Shown here: positions 8,364 to 15,632 of the stretch, piece by piece
How the letters are laid out: each line of letters begins with the position of its first letter
How positions within the stretch are numbered: the stretch's first letter is position 1
Origin: a virus
Strand: one strand, 5' to 3'
Virus record (IMG/VR): IMGVR_UViG_3300023174_000183
Coordinates: 1 to 59,996 of that record
DNA length: 59,996 bases
Notes under the pieces: generated by a model
Told to the model about the DNA's origin: nothing
The model's database searches: none
What the model saw: only the letters and a program-made list of their open reading frames with translations
Position numbers and translations under genes: made by a program

Positions 8364-9720
8364 AATACTTGCACTCCTGCCAGAATTCTTTCATTATGGG
8401 AAAGGTTTTAATAAAACTAAATCCGCGACGTTTGTCGTATTCATTAAAAAATCTATAAAAATCTGCTCGTTGTTGCTTTATATACTCAGGGTCTAGACTT
8501 TGCCCATTTTTCATCCAGGCAATATTTCTGCGCATGCGTTGAACTTCATAATCTTTAAATCCATCAAATCTATCAACACCTTCGGGCAGTTGATTGGACG
8601 CCATCCAATCGGCAACATCTTCTAGTATTTGCATATAACTAATAGGCAGAATCTGCAGGCTTTGCCAGGCGGGTTGTCTGAGCAGTGGCGTATCAAACCA
8701 GACACGCTGATAAGTCTGACTATGTTTTTTGCGTTGTTCCAGAACAATTTCCAATAACTTTCGCAGACCCAGAATATTGAGATTGCTCATGGTAATGATG
8801 TAGGTCAGACTGTTTCTGTAAGGCACTCTGGTTAAAAATTCCTCAGTGTTATGCAAACACTTGTCTAGATTGAGACCACCGCGTATGTACTCGCTCTGTT
8901 CTTTGATGCCCGAATCCAAACTCACATACTGCATGAAGTGTTCAATTTTTGTGCCCCGACACAGTTGTTCAACCTTGTGCATGTATTTCTCAAACAATGC
9001 ATCATCCACGCTGAAATTACTGGTGACGTCCACATGCAAATCACTCTTGGGCAGGGCCAAGATATAATCAAACACTCGATGCGTATTCTTGTCCATGAGT
9101 GGCTCACCACCAGTCATGCGAAAATGCTTGAGGTGAGGATACAGCTCTGGCCACCAACGCCAGAAGGCTTCCACATAGGGATTTTCTTCACGAACCGGAA
9201 TGGGTTTACGGCGCCCCTGAAAGTGTATGGGATCATTGTGCGGTGTGGTGGTGGGATAGGCCCCCCAGCGATCAATTTCTTTGCCCCACTCGGTGCTGAA
9301 CTGTGGACTGCAATAACTGCAGGCCAGATTACATCCGTGACTAAAGTTAACTTCCACATAACTGGGTGTGGCATCCTGATCCCAGGAACCATGGGCTATT
9401 TCTTCATAGTGTTCTGCTGCCCAAGGTTCGCCACTGCGATAATGCCTGTCACTAAGTTGGCCGTTGTCTTCGGCCGACCAACAATAAGCACACTCTGGCG
9501 GACGTTGCTGCTCCAACATCAACTTACGTTGTGCTTTCTTGTGCGCAGTATTGTGTAATGCGCCGGGATTGAACGTCAAAGGAGCAGCATCAATTTCATG
9601 CAAAGGAGGATGATAGCAGCTATTGGTCAACCCAGTAGGTAGATGCAAACTAACCTGCTGCCATTTGGCCAAACACAATGCGTGCCCTAGCTTCTCACGC
9701 ATCAACTCGGCTGTGCCCAT
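8347..9720 (-). CDS. Radical-SAM enzyme, N-terminal twitch type (subfamily B, copy 1)
   Basis: 457 residues if started at ATG 9720 (MGTAELMREKLGHALC). A longer open frame to 9819 would overlap the glycosyltransferase-like gene by about 90 bases, and a GTG at 9738 is another option. The cluster motif is C130-NLA-C134-SY-C137 with SPQFSTEW after it; the glycine motif is FRMTGGEPLMDKN. The N-terminal CLAKWQQVSLHLPTGLTNSC then YHP, ALHNT and CAYCWSAED match subfamily B. The C-terminus has NEYDKRRGFSF and a Phe-Pro, then an extra tail. It opens the radical-SAM run, directly after the GT genes. No clear Shine-Dalgarno is seen, so it may rely on coupling to the gene ending 10 bases upstream. Confidence 0.88.
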   Translation of the reverse strand: MGTAELMREKLGHALCLAKWQQVSLHLPTGLTNSCYHPPLHEIDAAPLTFNPGALHNTAHKKAQRKLMLEQQRPPECAYCWSAEDNGQLSDRHYRSGEPWAAEHYEEIAHGSWDQDATPSYVEVNFSHGCNLACSYCSPQFSTEWGKEIDRWGAYPTTTPHNDPIHFQGRRKPIPVREENPYVEAFWRWWPELYPHLKHFRMTGGEPLMDKNTHRVFDYILALPKSDLHVDVTSNFSVDDALFEKYMHKVEQLCRGTKIEHFMQYVSLDSGIKEQSEYIRGGLNLDKCLHNTEEFLTRVPYRNSLTYIITMSNLNILGLRKLLEIVLEQRKKHSQTYQRVWFDTPLLRQPAWQSLQILPISYMQILEDVADWMASNQLPEGVDRFDGFKDYEVQRMRRNIAWMKNGQSLDPEYIKQQRADFYRFFNEYDKRRGFSFIKTFPIMKEFWQECKYYAETA

Positions 9721-9730
9721 AAAATTGCTT

Positions 9731-10627
9731 TTATTCACGAACCATCGGACCTTTGTTTTGGAAATTACTGCGATAGTGATGTTTGAAAAACGCACTGTCA
9801 GTGGGGTCCATATCAACAATGCTTAGTCCCAGTCGAGTTCGTAGAACCTGCCCCAATTCTGCACAGTGCTCGGGCTCGTGTATATGATACTCTTGCCAAA
9901 GTGCAGATAATGCATCAAAATCCTGAACTTGGCGATAATCCCAGTCGGTCAGCATGGTTCGATAGGTGCCCAGTCTGGCACCGTAAATGGCCCAGAATCC
10001 ATTTTCCACATCTGCTCCCACGCTCTGCCATATGCATAAGTTGTCATAATTGCGACTGTGTACACGTTGCTCAAAGTTTTCTAATGTAGGTTTGGCACCG
10101 CGATCCAAGCACATTTTAACACCTTCGCGGAATCCCGCTCGCCAGGCCTGAAAGGGCGTCTGATTGGGATAAGTCACACTGTAGCGGTCATTCATAGCCC
10201 AGTAGTTGGGATAAAAGCAGAACTCTACATCATTGGCCGCTGAGCCGTCACTGGCTTCATGAGTCTTCATGTTGTGTACAAATTCTTTAGTCCAGCAGCT
10301 CATGCCGCCATTGCCATACTGCAGACCATTGATGATGTTTCTGGCTTTCCAGCGAAACACACAGTCTCGATTGGTTGTATCCAGCTTCAACTGCAGATTA
10401 AAAAATTCTGGATCTGGTAAATTATCGCCGTCAATCAGAACAAAGCGATCGGTATCGCTGGCGTCGGCAGCAGCCTTGTGCGCAGCGTCTGAGCCTTTGA
10501 CTCCGTCCACGCGTTTGGCCCAGGGCACCATGTTCTGTATCTTAACCCAAAACTCTTCCTTCTTGGGTTCATCGTATGTGAGGTAAATGCAATCTAAATC
10601 TGCAACATCAACTATTTCTACGCTCAT
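9731..10627 (-). CDS. GT-A-like glycosyltransferase candidate with DGDN motif
   Basis: 298 residues from ATG 10627. The N-terminal half looks like a Rossmann-like GT-A fold: a hydrophobic strand IYLTYDEP, then VPWAKRVDGVKG, a DAAHKAAAD helix and FVLIDGDNLPDP. The DGD triplet stands where GT-A enzymes place the metal-binding DxD. Further on are FRWKARN, GNGGMSCW and two Trp-rich regions. Proteins with the WAKRVxGVKG and DGDN pair are, to my recollection, frequent in marine T4-like phages, annotated as hypothetical or glycosyltransferase. It overlaps the preceding 124-residue gene by 20 bases and is followed by the first radical-SAM gene. The sugar donor and acceptor are unknown, and catalytic activity is inferred only from the motif. 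Confidence 0.7.
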   Translation of the reverse strand: MSVEIVDVADLDCIYLTYDEPKKEEFWVKIQNMVPWAKRVDGVKGSDAAHKAAADASDTDRFVLIDGDNLPDPEFFNLQLKLDTTNRDCVFRWKARNIINGLQYGNGGMSCWTKEFVHNMKTHEASDGSAANDVEFCFYPNYWAMNDRYSVTYPNQTPFQAWRAGFREGVKMCLDRGAKPTLENFEQRVHSRNYDNLCIWQSVGADVENGFWAIYGARLGTYRTMLTDWDYRQVQDFDALSALWQEYHIHEPEHCAELGQVLRTRLGLSIVDMDPTDSAFFKHHYRSNFQNKGPMVRE

Positions 10628-10982
10628 AATATTCCGTTTCTAAATAGTCATCTTCTACAACAATGCTAGCATGACCTTTAACTACTTTAACACCTTTGTT
10701 GCTGCGAGTCAAAGCAAAATGATGCAGGTATGTGGGCTCAACTCGAATTATTTTACCGTCCACTACTTTTAAAAAATTCCAATCATGTAAAATATATATC
10801 TCTCTACTGATGTGTATCCAATTATCGCCGTCAGGAAACCCGCTGCCTGAAAATCCCGTGACACAACCATCTGCATCATAGTAAGCTCGATACTCCGTCG
10901 ATGCCACAGGATGATCGGTTAGCAATTCCAAAGCCTGGAGAAATTCTGCCTCACCTGGTAGCATGAATAAATCTCTTCTCAT
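10608..10982 (-). CDS. Small unknown protein between GT-like genes
   Basis: 124 residues from ATG 10982, overlapping the genes on both sides (20 and 32 bases), which supports real translation. The sequence MRRDLFMLPGEAEFLQALE begins a helical part, followed by YRAYYDADGCVTGFSGSG, WIHISREIYILHDWNFLKVV and a Val-rich C-terminal strand set ending in Tyr/Glu-rich residues. It looks like a small alpha/beta domain without signal peptide or membrane segment. I recognise no family. Its position inside the GT run makes a role in the same pathway likely. No catalytic motif is apparent. Confidence 0.7.
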   Translation of the reverse strand: MRRDLFMLPGEAEFLQALELLTDHPVASTEYRAYYDADGCVTGFSGSGFPDGDNWIHISREIYILHDWNFLKVVDGKIIRVEPTYLHHFALTRSNKGVKVVKGHASIVVEDDYLETEYYERRNS

Positions 10983-11769
10983 AATAATGCACTGGGTAGT
11001 ATTGATTGCGATTGTTGATTCTTACTATATTATCCTGCCATTCGACATTGACATGATCAGTCACTGCTTGGGTTTCATTCCAGCCTAGAATTTGTGGTTT
11101 GAGGTGTACAAAATTGAAAAAATCTAGGCTAGGAATAGTGCAATGTTCCTGTCCTAAAATTTTAGCAGCAATGGCAAATGCAACATCTGTGGTAGGCAAG
11201 TCGTCCACTAACATCAGATGATTTTTTATCTGCTGCCAATTGTCATAAACATCACGAGCCGTTCTAAAAAAATCTGCCGAAGTCTGACTGTATCTAAAAT
11301 AATACATGCCAGTGTAAATATCTGGCAGATTATTTTCTTTAAAAATTTTTCTGTAGGGGCTTAATTTGACCTGCCGTTCATACAGATCTTGACAATACAG
11401 GCTAAAACAAATATCTCTTAACCGCAAACCAGTTAGCCAATGACCAACGTCTCGAGTAAACAACAGATCACTTTCCAGCTTGATGGTTTCTTTAAAAGGG
11501 GTTAGATAGAACACTTGCCACTCATTGCTCATTTTCCAAGATTCATTCTTGGCCCAATCTGTTTTTAATGTGATGATATGATCGAATACTTGTCGATGAC
11601 GATCTGTGATCAGCTCCAACGTCGCAGCATCCACTAGAACTGCAAACTCATGCTGCTGTTGTGTGGCTTTGATATTCAGTGCTTGCTGATAAGCCAACTC
11701 TAGATAATCAGTGATGTCGTTATTCTGTGCAATGGTCAAAAAACCTACTTGACTTTTAAATTTACGCAT
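10951..11769 (-). CDS. GT-A-like glycosyltransferase candidate
   Basis: 272 residues from ATG 11769, chosen because a GAGG lies 9-10 bases upstream; the longer frame begins with TTG at 11784. The N-terminus FKSQVGFLTIAQNNDITDYL is a first beta strand and loop, and the centre holds FKETIKLESDLLFTRDVGHW. Here a Lys-x-Glu-Ser-Asp segment takes the place of a DxD, as in nucleotide-sugar transferase folds that handle acceptor or donor sugars. Later DDLPTTDVAFAIA resembles the acidic region before the acceptor site. It overlaps the upstream GT-like gene by 8 bases. The activity is a fold-level guess from general layout and neighbours. Confidence 0.6.
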   Translation of the reverse strand: MRKFKSQVGFLTIAQNNDITDYLELAYQQALNIKATQQQHEFAVLVDAATLELITDRHRQVFDHIITLKTDWAKNESWKMSNEWQVFYLTPFKETIKLESDLLFTRDVGHWLTGLRLRDICFSLYCQDLYERQVKLSPYRKIFKENNLPDIYTGMYYFRYSQTSADFFRTARDVYDNWQQIKNHLMLVDDLPTTDVAFAIAAKILGQEHCTIPSLDFFNFVHLKPQILGWNETQAVTDHVNVEWQDNIVRINNRNQYYPVHYYEKRFIHATR

Positions 11770-12538
11770 TGGTTGCTGCCTCAATCAATCGTTGGCATTC
11801 GTCTGATAATATCCAGGCTTTGCTCATTAAATGAATATTTTGTTTGGGTAGCACAAATGCTTGTCCTGCGGTTTTCAAATAAAAGTTTGAACCTTTGAGT
11901 TCCAAACTATCAATCGGGCCGGGCACGCTGACGATGGGCCAAGGCAAATAATTTTTACTATCGGAACTGTAACCGTTTATGATATTGTCAGCAATAGTAA
12001 ATGCATAATCATTTCTAAAATTTCTAGCTTCGATATTGTAGAGGTCTCTGTAATATTGATAATTGCGCTCAATTGCACCCACCAGATCAAATAACATTTT
12101 GGTCTTGGGAGTTTTATTAAACACCATCACAGTTGCCCACAATGTATCCAGGCTATATTGGCCCATTTGATTGCTGTGTTGACTGCAGACATAATTATTT
12201 GTTTTTGTTATCTGATAATCCGACACCACATCTAAAATTTTTAGTAGATTATCATCAAAAACAAAATAGTCACCATCAATCAGAATTGTCTGATCATACG
12301 GACTCAGCTCATGGGCCAAATATCTACCACCGTTGTGCCAGGCTTCAAACTTACCGGAATCGATATTGTATCGGTGATTGATTAGATCCTGCCCCGTGAC
12401 AATGGTCACCGGCAATTTAAGATAATGCTCGGCCAGAATCTTAGCTCGTTGAGCAATGGTAGTGTAATCTATATAACCGGTATTGTTGGCAAATATCAAT
12501 ACGCCTTTAGATTTTTCTGACACTTCTAAGTTCTTCAT
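11762..12538 (-). CDS. GT-A-like glycosyltransferase candidate with DGDY motif
   Basis: 258 residues from ATG 12538, overlapping the preceding small gene by 32 bases. It shows a first strand GVLIFANNTGYIDY, a helix with AQRAKILAEHYLKLP, a strand VTIVTG and then QTILIDGDYFVFDDN. The DGD fits a GT-A DxD metal site. After that come YSLDTLWATVMVFNKTPKTK and a second acidic NDYAFTIAD, in the layout of GT-A transferases that act on glycans. No membrane anchor is seen. It is the first enzyme-like gene of the accessory operon. Together with the two following GT-like genes it suggests assembly of a short sugar chain or decoration of a protein (inference). Confidence 0.65.
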   Translation of the reverse strand: MKNLEVSEKSKGVLIFANNTGYIDYTTIAQRAKILAEHYLKLPVTIVTGQDLINHRYNIDSGKFEAWHNGGRYLAHELSPYDQTILIDGDYFVFDDNLLKILDVVSDYQITKTNNYVCSQHSNQMGQYSLDTLWATVMVFNKTPKTKMLFDLVGAIERNYQYYRDLYNIEARNFRNDYAFTIADNIINGYSSDSKNYLPWPIVSVPGPIDSLELKGSNFYLKTAGQAFVLPKQNIHLMSKAWILSDECQRLIEAATNA

Positions 12539-12824
12539 GTTGGATGTGCCATGTATTCATCACTGATTGATAACATTCTCTGGCCTGCTGCAGAAGTTCT
12601 GTTCTAAGGCATTTGATGGGATTGCCATAGACGTCTTCAACAAATAATTCATCGGTGGGCCAAGTGGACAAAAAAGCCAGCAAAGTTTGATCAACTAAAA
12701 ATAATCCGCCATTATACGCCAAATGCAGATCAATTTTAATTTTTTCCTGCAGTGCGCGTTTATTAATTTGAAAGTCGGTGGCTTGTTTAACTTGATTGAT
12801 AATATTTTCAGTGGTGGTGGTCAT
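12507..12824 (-). CDS. Small conserved phage protein, first gene of the accessory operon
   Basis: 105 residues from ATG 12824. Starts MTTTTENIINQVKQATDFQI, then INKRALQEKIKIDLHLAYNG, FLSTWPTDELFVEDVYGNPI and a C-terminal helix ending RSVRKI. I associate this pattern with a small hypothetical protein common in T4-like cyanophages and pelagiphages (recollection). It has no recognised domain, signal or membrane segment. It lies just after the terminator hairpin that closes the tail-fibre operon and before the GT-like genes, with a 32-base overlap. No good Shine-Dalgarno is visible. It could belong functionally to the fibre genes rather than the sugar genes. Confidence 0.8.
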   Translation of the reverse strand: MTTTTENIINQVKQATDFQINKRALQEKIKIDLHLAYNGGLFLVDQTLLAFLSTWPTDELFVEDVYGNPIKCLRTELLQQARECYQSVMNTWHIQHEELRSVRKI

Positions 12825-12856
12825 ACTTGTAATTATCTACGAAAGTGTGGTGTCAA

Positions 12857-12887
12857 AATAAAAGCACTGTCTAGCAGTGCTTTTATT
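12857..12887. terminator. Bidirectional intrinsic terminator after the tail-fibre operon
   Basis: A 13-bp stem (12857-12869 with 12875-12887), loop of five bases, GC core GCACTG/CAGTGC. On the minus strand the core is followed by TTTTATTTT; on the plus strand by TTTTATTATA. It lies 27 bases after the stop of the structural gene 12915-13856 and ahead of the accessory operon. Confidence 0.85.
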
Positions 12888-12914
12888 ATACAAACTCGAC
12901 CGATTAAAATCAAA

Positions 12915-13856
12915 TTAGTTTACTGTTGAAGCTGCTGTCACTGAGCCCCATGTGTTGGTAAGGTTGGTGGTTTCTGGTGGTGTAACCACAACGTTGGCGT
13001 TGATGGTCATGTTGATTGCATCATCAAATGTATCAGTTGCAGCATCATTATAGTTAATGGTAAATGTGATAACGTTGCCCAACCCACCATTAGAACCCGC
13101 AGTGCCTGAAATTTTGGCCAGCACTTCCACATAGTTGGTAGTGTAGGCAGCAGTGGTATCTGTCAATTTGATCAGTGTCTGATCTGATGTTGTTAGATCC
13201 CAGAATCCAATTGCACTGCCGTCGGTGGTTAGTGTGCCGCCAGTGCCAGTACGGCCACTGGTTGTAAAATCAAAATTTAGTGTTGCCAATTTGGTACCCA
13301 ATAACGATGTCCAGGCGGTTTCTTTGGCATTATCTGCACCGTTGGTCACAGCAAAACTCAATGCAACTCTGCCACCGGCGTTGAAAAAATAACGTGCTTG
13401 ATCACTGCTGGCAAATGTCACTGTGCGAACTTGTTGGAATGTTGTTGGGCTTGCAACGTTCCATATTGCACTCAATGAGGTAGTTGCCGGTGTGCCACGT
13501 GTGCTGTTAAAAGTTGCACGATTGGTATATGCAGTAGAAATCTTTGATGATAGTGTGCTTAAAGCAGCGATGGTATCGCCAGCAGTGGGACTTGTTAGCC
13601 CTGAACCGGCACCTGCTTGGTGGATTAGTATACTGTTTAATCTTGCCAACAAGGTTGACCATTGGGTAGCAGTTACAGTATCACCGGTGGCCACTGCCGA
13701 CAATGTGGTGCTCTGACCATATCCCTTGTCGCCTGAGCCCACGCCCCATACTGTGTTAATGTTTGCTACTGCATTATTGGCAGTGCCATCAGCATTGCCT
13801 GTTGCAAATGTATTGTAGTGATCGCGTAGGATCAAGTCACCGGTCTGATAAGCCAT
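12915..13856 (-). CDS. Virion structural (tail/fibre-associated) protein
   Basis: 313 residues from ATG 13856, with a good ribosome site (AAAAGGAAC) and a late-promoter-like CTAAATAG just upstream. The start MAYQTGDLILRDHYNTFATG is, from memory, shared with structural proteins of marine T4-like phages. The rest is rich in Thr, Ala, Ser, Gly and Asn, typical of beta-structured fibre or decoration proteins, with FNAGGRVALSFAVTNG and FTINYNDA segments that read as beta strands. No Cys, no membrane segment. It is the last gene before the terminator and follows two paralogous fibre proteins, so a role as fibre tip, connector or adhesion protein is likely. Confidence 0.8.
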   Translation of the reverse strand: MAYQTGDLILRDHYNTFATGNADGTANNAVANINTVWGVGSGDKGYGQSTTLSAVATGDTVTATQWSTLLARLNSILIHQAGAGSGLTSPTAGDTIAALSTLSSKISTAYTNRATFNSTRGTPATTSLSAIWNVASPTTFQQVRTVTFASSDQARYFFNAGGRVALSFAVTNGADNAKETAWTSLLGTKLATLNFDFTTSGRTGTGGTLTTDGSAIGFWDLTTSDQTLIKLTDTTAAYTTNYVEVLAKISGTAGSNGGLGNVITFTINYNDAATDTFDDAINMTINANVVVTPPETTNLTNTWGSVTAASTVN

Positions 13857-13869
13857 TTTTTAGTTCCTT

Positions 13870-15591
13870 TTAACTATTTAGTTTGACGATGGCTTCTACC
13901 ACGCCTTCGCCGTCTTTTTCTTTATTTTCGAGAGATCTGCCAATGACATTGAACGCAGTCATCTCGTCCCGTCTGGCAGATCTTGCAAGTCCATTACCTG
14001 CGGCAACCAACCGGTCGCCTTTCTTAACTCGGCCAACCACTCTGACTGGTACTCTGCCACTAACCGCAACCGCAGGGTGAGTAACGTCATCACCCGCTTC
14101 GCCATTCATCAGAAAGGCAGCACGGTTACTAATTACACCAAAAACGTCTTCGCTTAGATCTTCTGCCACTGCGGTAATTTCCTTTGATCCGCCCAGAGCA
14201 ACAACAGTGCCCGGAGCATATGACTGATCAGCAGCAAATCGTTCTGCTAAGTCAGCATACTGTGCAGTGATTGATGTACCACGGAAAGTAGTTGCCCAGA
14301 CATTGCCAAATTTATTATTCGACTGACCAATATCACCCACACCATCTGTGCCTGATTTGGTAATGCTTGGCACTGACGCCGAGGTAGTTGAAATGTTTCC
14401 TACAAAATTGTTGGCATAGATGTTATTGAATTTATTATTTGACTGACCAATATCACCCACACCATCTGTGCCTGATTTGGTAATGCCTGGGACGGAAACT
14501 GATGTTGTAGAGATCAAGGATCCGATAAAATTAGTAGCGTAAATATTAGCAAACTTTGCACTACCTGAACCTATATCAATAGTGTTTGTGTTGTTGGGTA
14601 GGATTACCCCACCAACAGTCATTGATTGACCAAGCGTGGCATTACCGCTAATTGTAACTGTGGATGCGGCAGTAAATGCACCAGCAACTCTTGCAGTGCC
14701 GGCGATTGACACAGTTGTACCATTGAGAAACACCGCAGCATTTCCGCCAACAATGCCAATGGCTCGAGTTTTAACCCCAGCAGCATTGACATAAAGATTT
14801 ATATCTTTATTCAGTGTGGTATTGTTAATGACAACCTCTGAGGCAGACGCTGGTGAAATATTTAGATCTGATCCAATAGTCACGCCGCCCGCCGTTATGT
14901 TGTAACTTGTGCTGGTATTTTGATCACTGCGCAGCAATTGATTGGCAGCAATTCCTTGCAGTGACAACGCATTGCTAGCATCGCCCGAGAATTGTGCGCC
15001 AGTAATTGCGCTGGCACTTACCAGATTAAATCCTGGTTTAATTGTGCTAAATCCAGCAACACTAGCTTGCGGAGTGAAAACAGGGTCTTTGCTTAGAATA
15101 CCAACAACAGTGTTAGCAATATAAAATTTAACAACCACATGACTGACATTTGAAGTGTCTAATATGGTTTCTACCAATGCACCACTGGTGCCCGAAGTAG
15201 AAGTATACGATGGTCCCACAATAACCCAAACGGTGCCACTCCAGACTTTTAATTGTGAATTTGTCGAATCCCACCACAGATCGCCAACAACTGGATTCAC
15301 CGGTGGTGTTGATCCGGAAGCCGAACTACTGATGGCTTTCCAGTTTGCACCATTATAAACTTTCAACACACCCACGCTAGTGTCATACCAGATCTGACCA
15401 GTTAGCGGGGTCGCAGGCGGAGTACCGTAAGAAAAATTCTCCAGTAATTTTACAAAGTTTTCATTTAAAAAGACGCCATAGCCAGCATAGTTTTTACCGA
15501 TCAGGGTCAAACTTGTATTAGAGTTATTAATGGTACCATCTGCAACAGTTGCAAGTGTGGATCCCGAAGTAGTAGTGATTGTATATGACAT
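13870..15591 (-). CDS. Tail-fibre-like protein with ADLAE C-terminal domain
   Basis: 573 residues from ATG 15591. The N-terminal about 130 residues (MSYTITTTSGSTLATVADGT, then GQIWYDT and GDLWWDS) are paralogous to the start of the next upstream gene. The middle is a beta-rich fibre shaft with two near-identical 40-residue units (KSGTDGVGDIGQSNNKF). The last about 130 residues begin QYADLAERFAADQSYAPGTV and continue with GRVPVRV and VIGRSLE. This end domain recurs in the 702-residue fibre at 17744-19852 and resembles C-terminal domains of phage fibres that fold or self-cleave (Peptidase_G2-like; uncertain). An AATAAATA late-type promoter lies upstream (15611-15618). Likely host-recognition or fibre component on the baseplate. 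Confidence 0.83.
   Translation of the reverse strand: MSYTITTTSGSTLATVADGTINNSNTSLTLIGKNYAGYGVFLNENFVKLLENFSYGTPPATPLTGQIWYDTSVGVLKVYNGANWKAISSSASGSTPPVNPVVGDLWWDSTNSQLKVWSGTVWVIVGPSYTSTSGTSGALVETILDTSNVSHVVVKFYIANTVVGILSKDPVFTPQASVAGFSTIKPGFNLVSASAITGAQFSGDASNALSLQGIAANQLLRSDQNTSTSYNITAGGVTIGSDLNISPASASEVVINNTTLNKDINLYVNAAGVKTRAIGIVGGNAAVFLNGTTVSIAGTARVAGAFTAASTVTISGNATLGQSMTVGGVILPNNTNTIDIGSGSAKFANIYATNFIGSLISTTSVSVPGITKSGTDGVGDIGQSNNKFNNIYANNFVGNISTTSASVPSITKSGTDGVGDIGQSNNKFGNVWATTFRGTSITAQYADLAERFAADQSYAPGTVVALGGSKEITAVAEDLSEDVFGVISNRAAFLMNGEAGDDVTHPAVAVSGRVPVRVVGRVKKGDRLVAAGNGLARSARRDEMTAFNVIGRSLENKEKDGEGVVEAIVKLNS
14321..14486. repeat. Two 40-codon direct repeats in the 573-residue fibre gene
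   Basis: The stretches near 14321-14366 and 14441-14486 are nearly identical at the base level with an offset of 120 bases. They encode two copies of SGTDGVGDIGQSNNKF with flanks, a modular fibre-shaft unit in frame. Confidence 0.75.
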
Positions 15592-15610
15592 CTTTTATGA
15601 CCTATAGTAG

Positions 15611-15618
15611 TATTTATT
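15611..15618 (-). promoter_or_regulatory. Candidate T4-type late promoter (AATAAATA)
   Basis: AATAAATA on the minus strand, 19 bases before the ATG of the 573-residue fibre gene and in the gap after the stop of the upstream fibre gene. It differs in one base from the T4 late consensus TATAAATA recognised by gp55. Confidence 0.55.
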
Positions 15619-15632
15619 TAGTAAAAACACCG

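Noticed and set aside
9721-9819. N-terminal extension of the first radical-SAM gene
   Set aside because: It covers the end of the GT-like gene and has no match to the paralogues.
12830-12856. TTGACA (12851-12856, minus) with TAATTA as a promoter of the accessory operon
   Set aside because: The spacer is only 15 bases and the transcript would start on the ATG; the TTGACA also overlaps the terminator tail.
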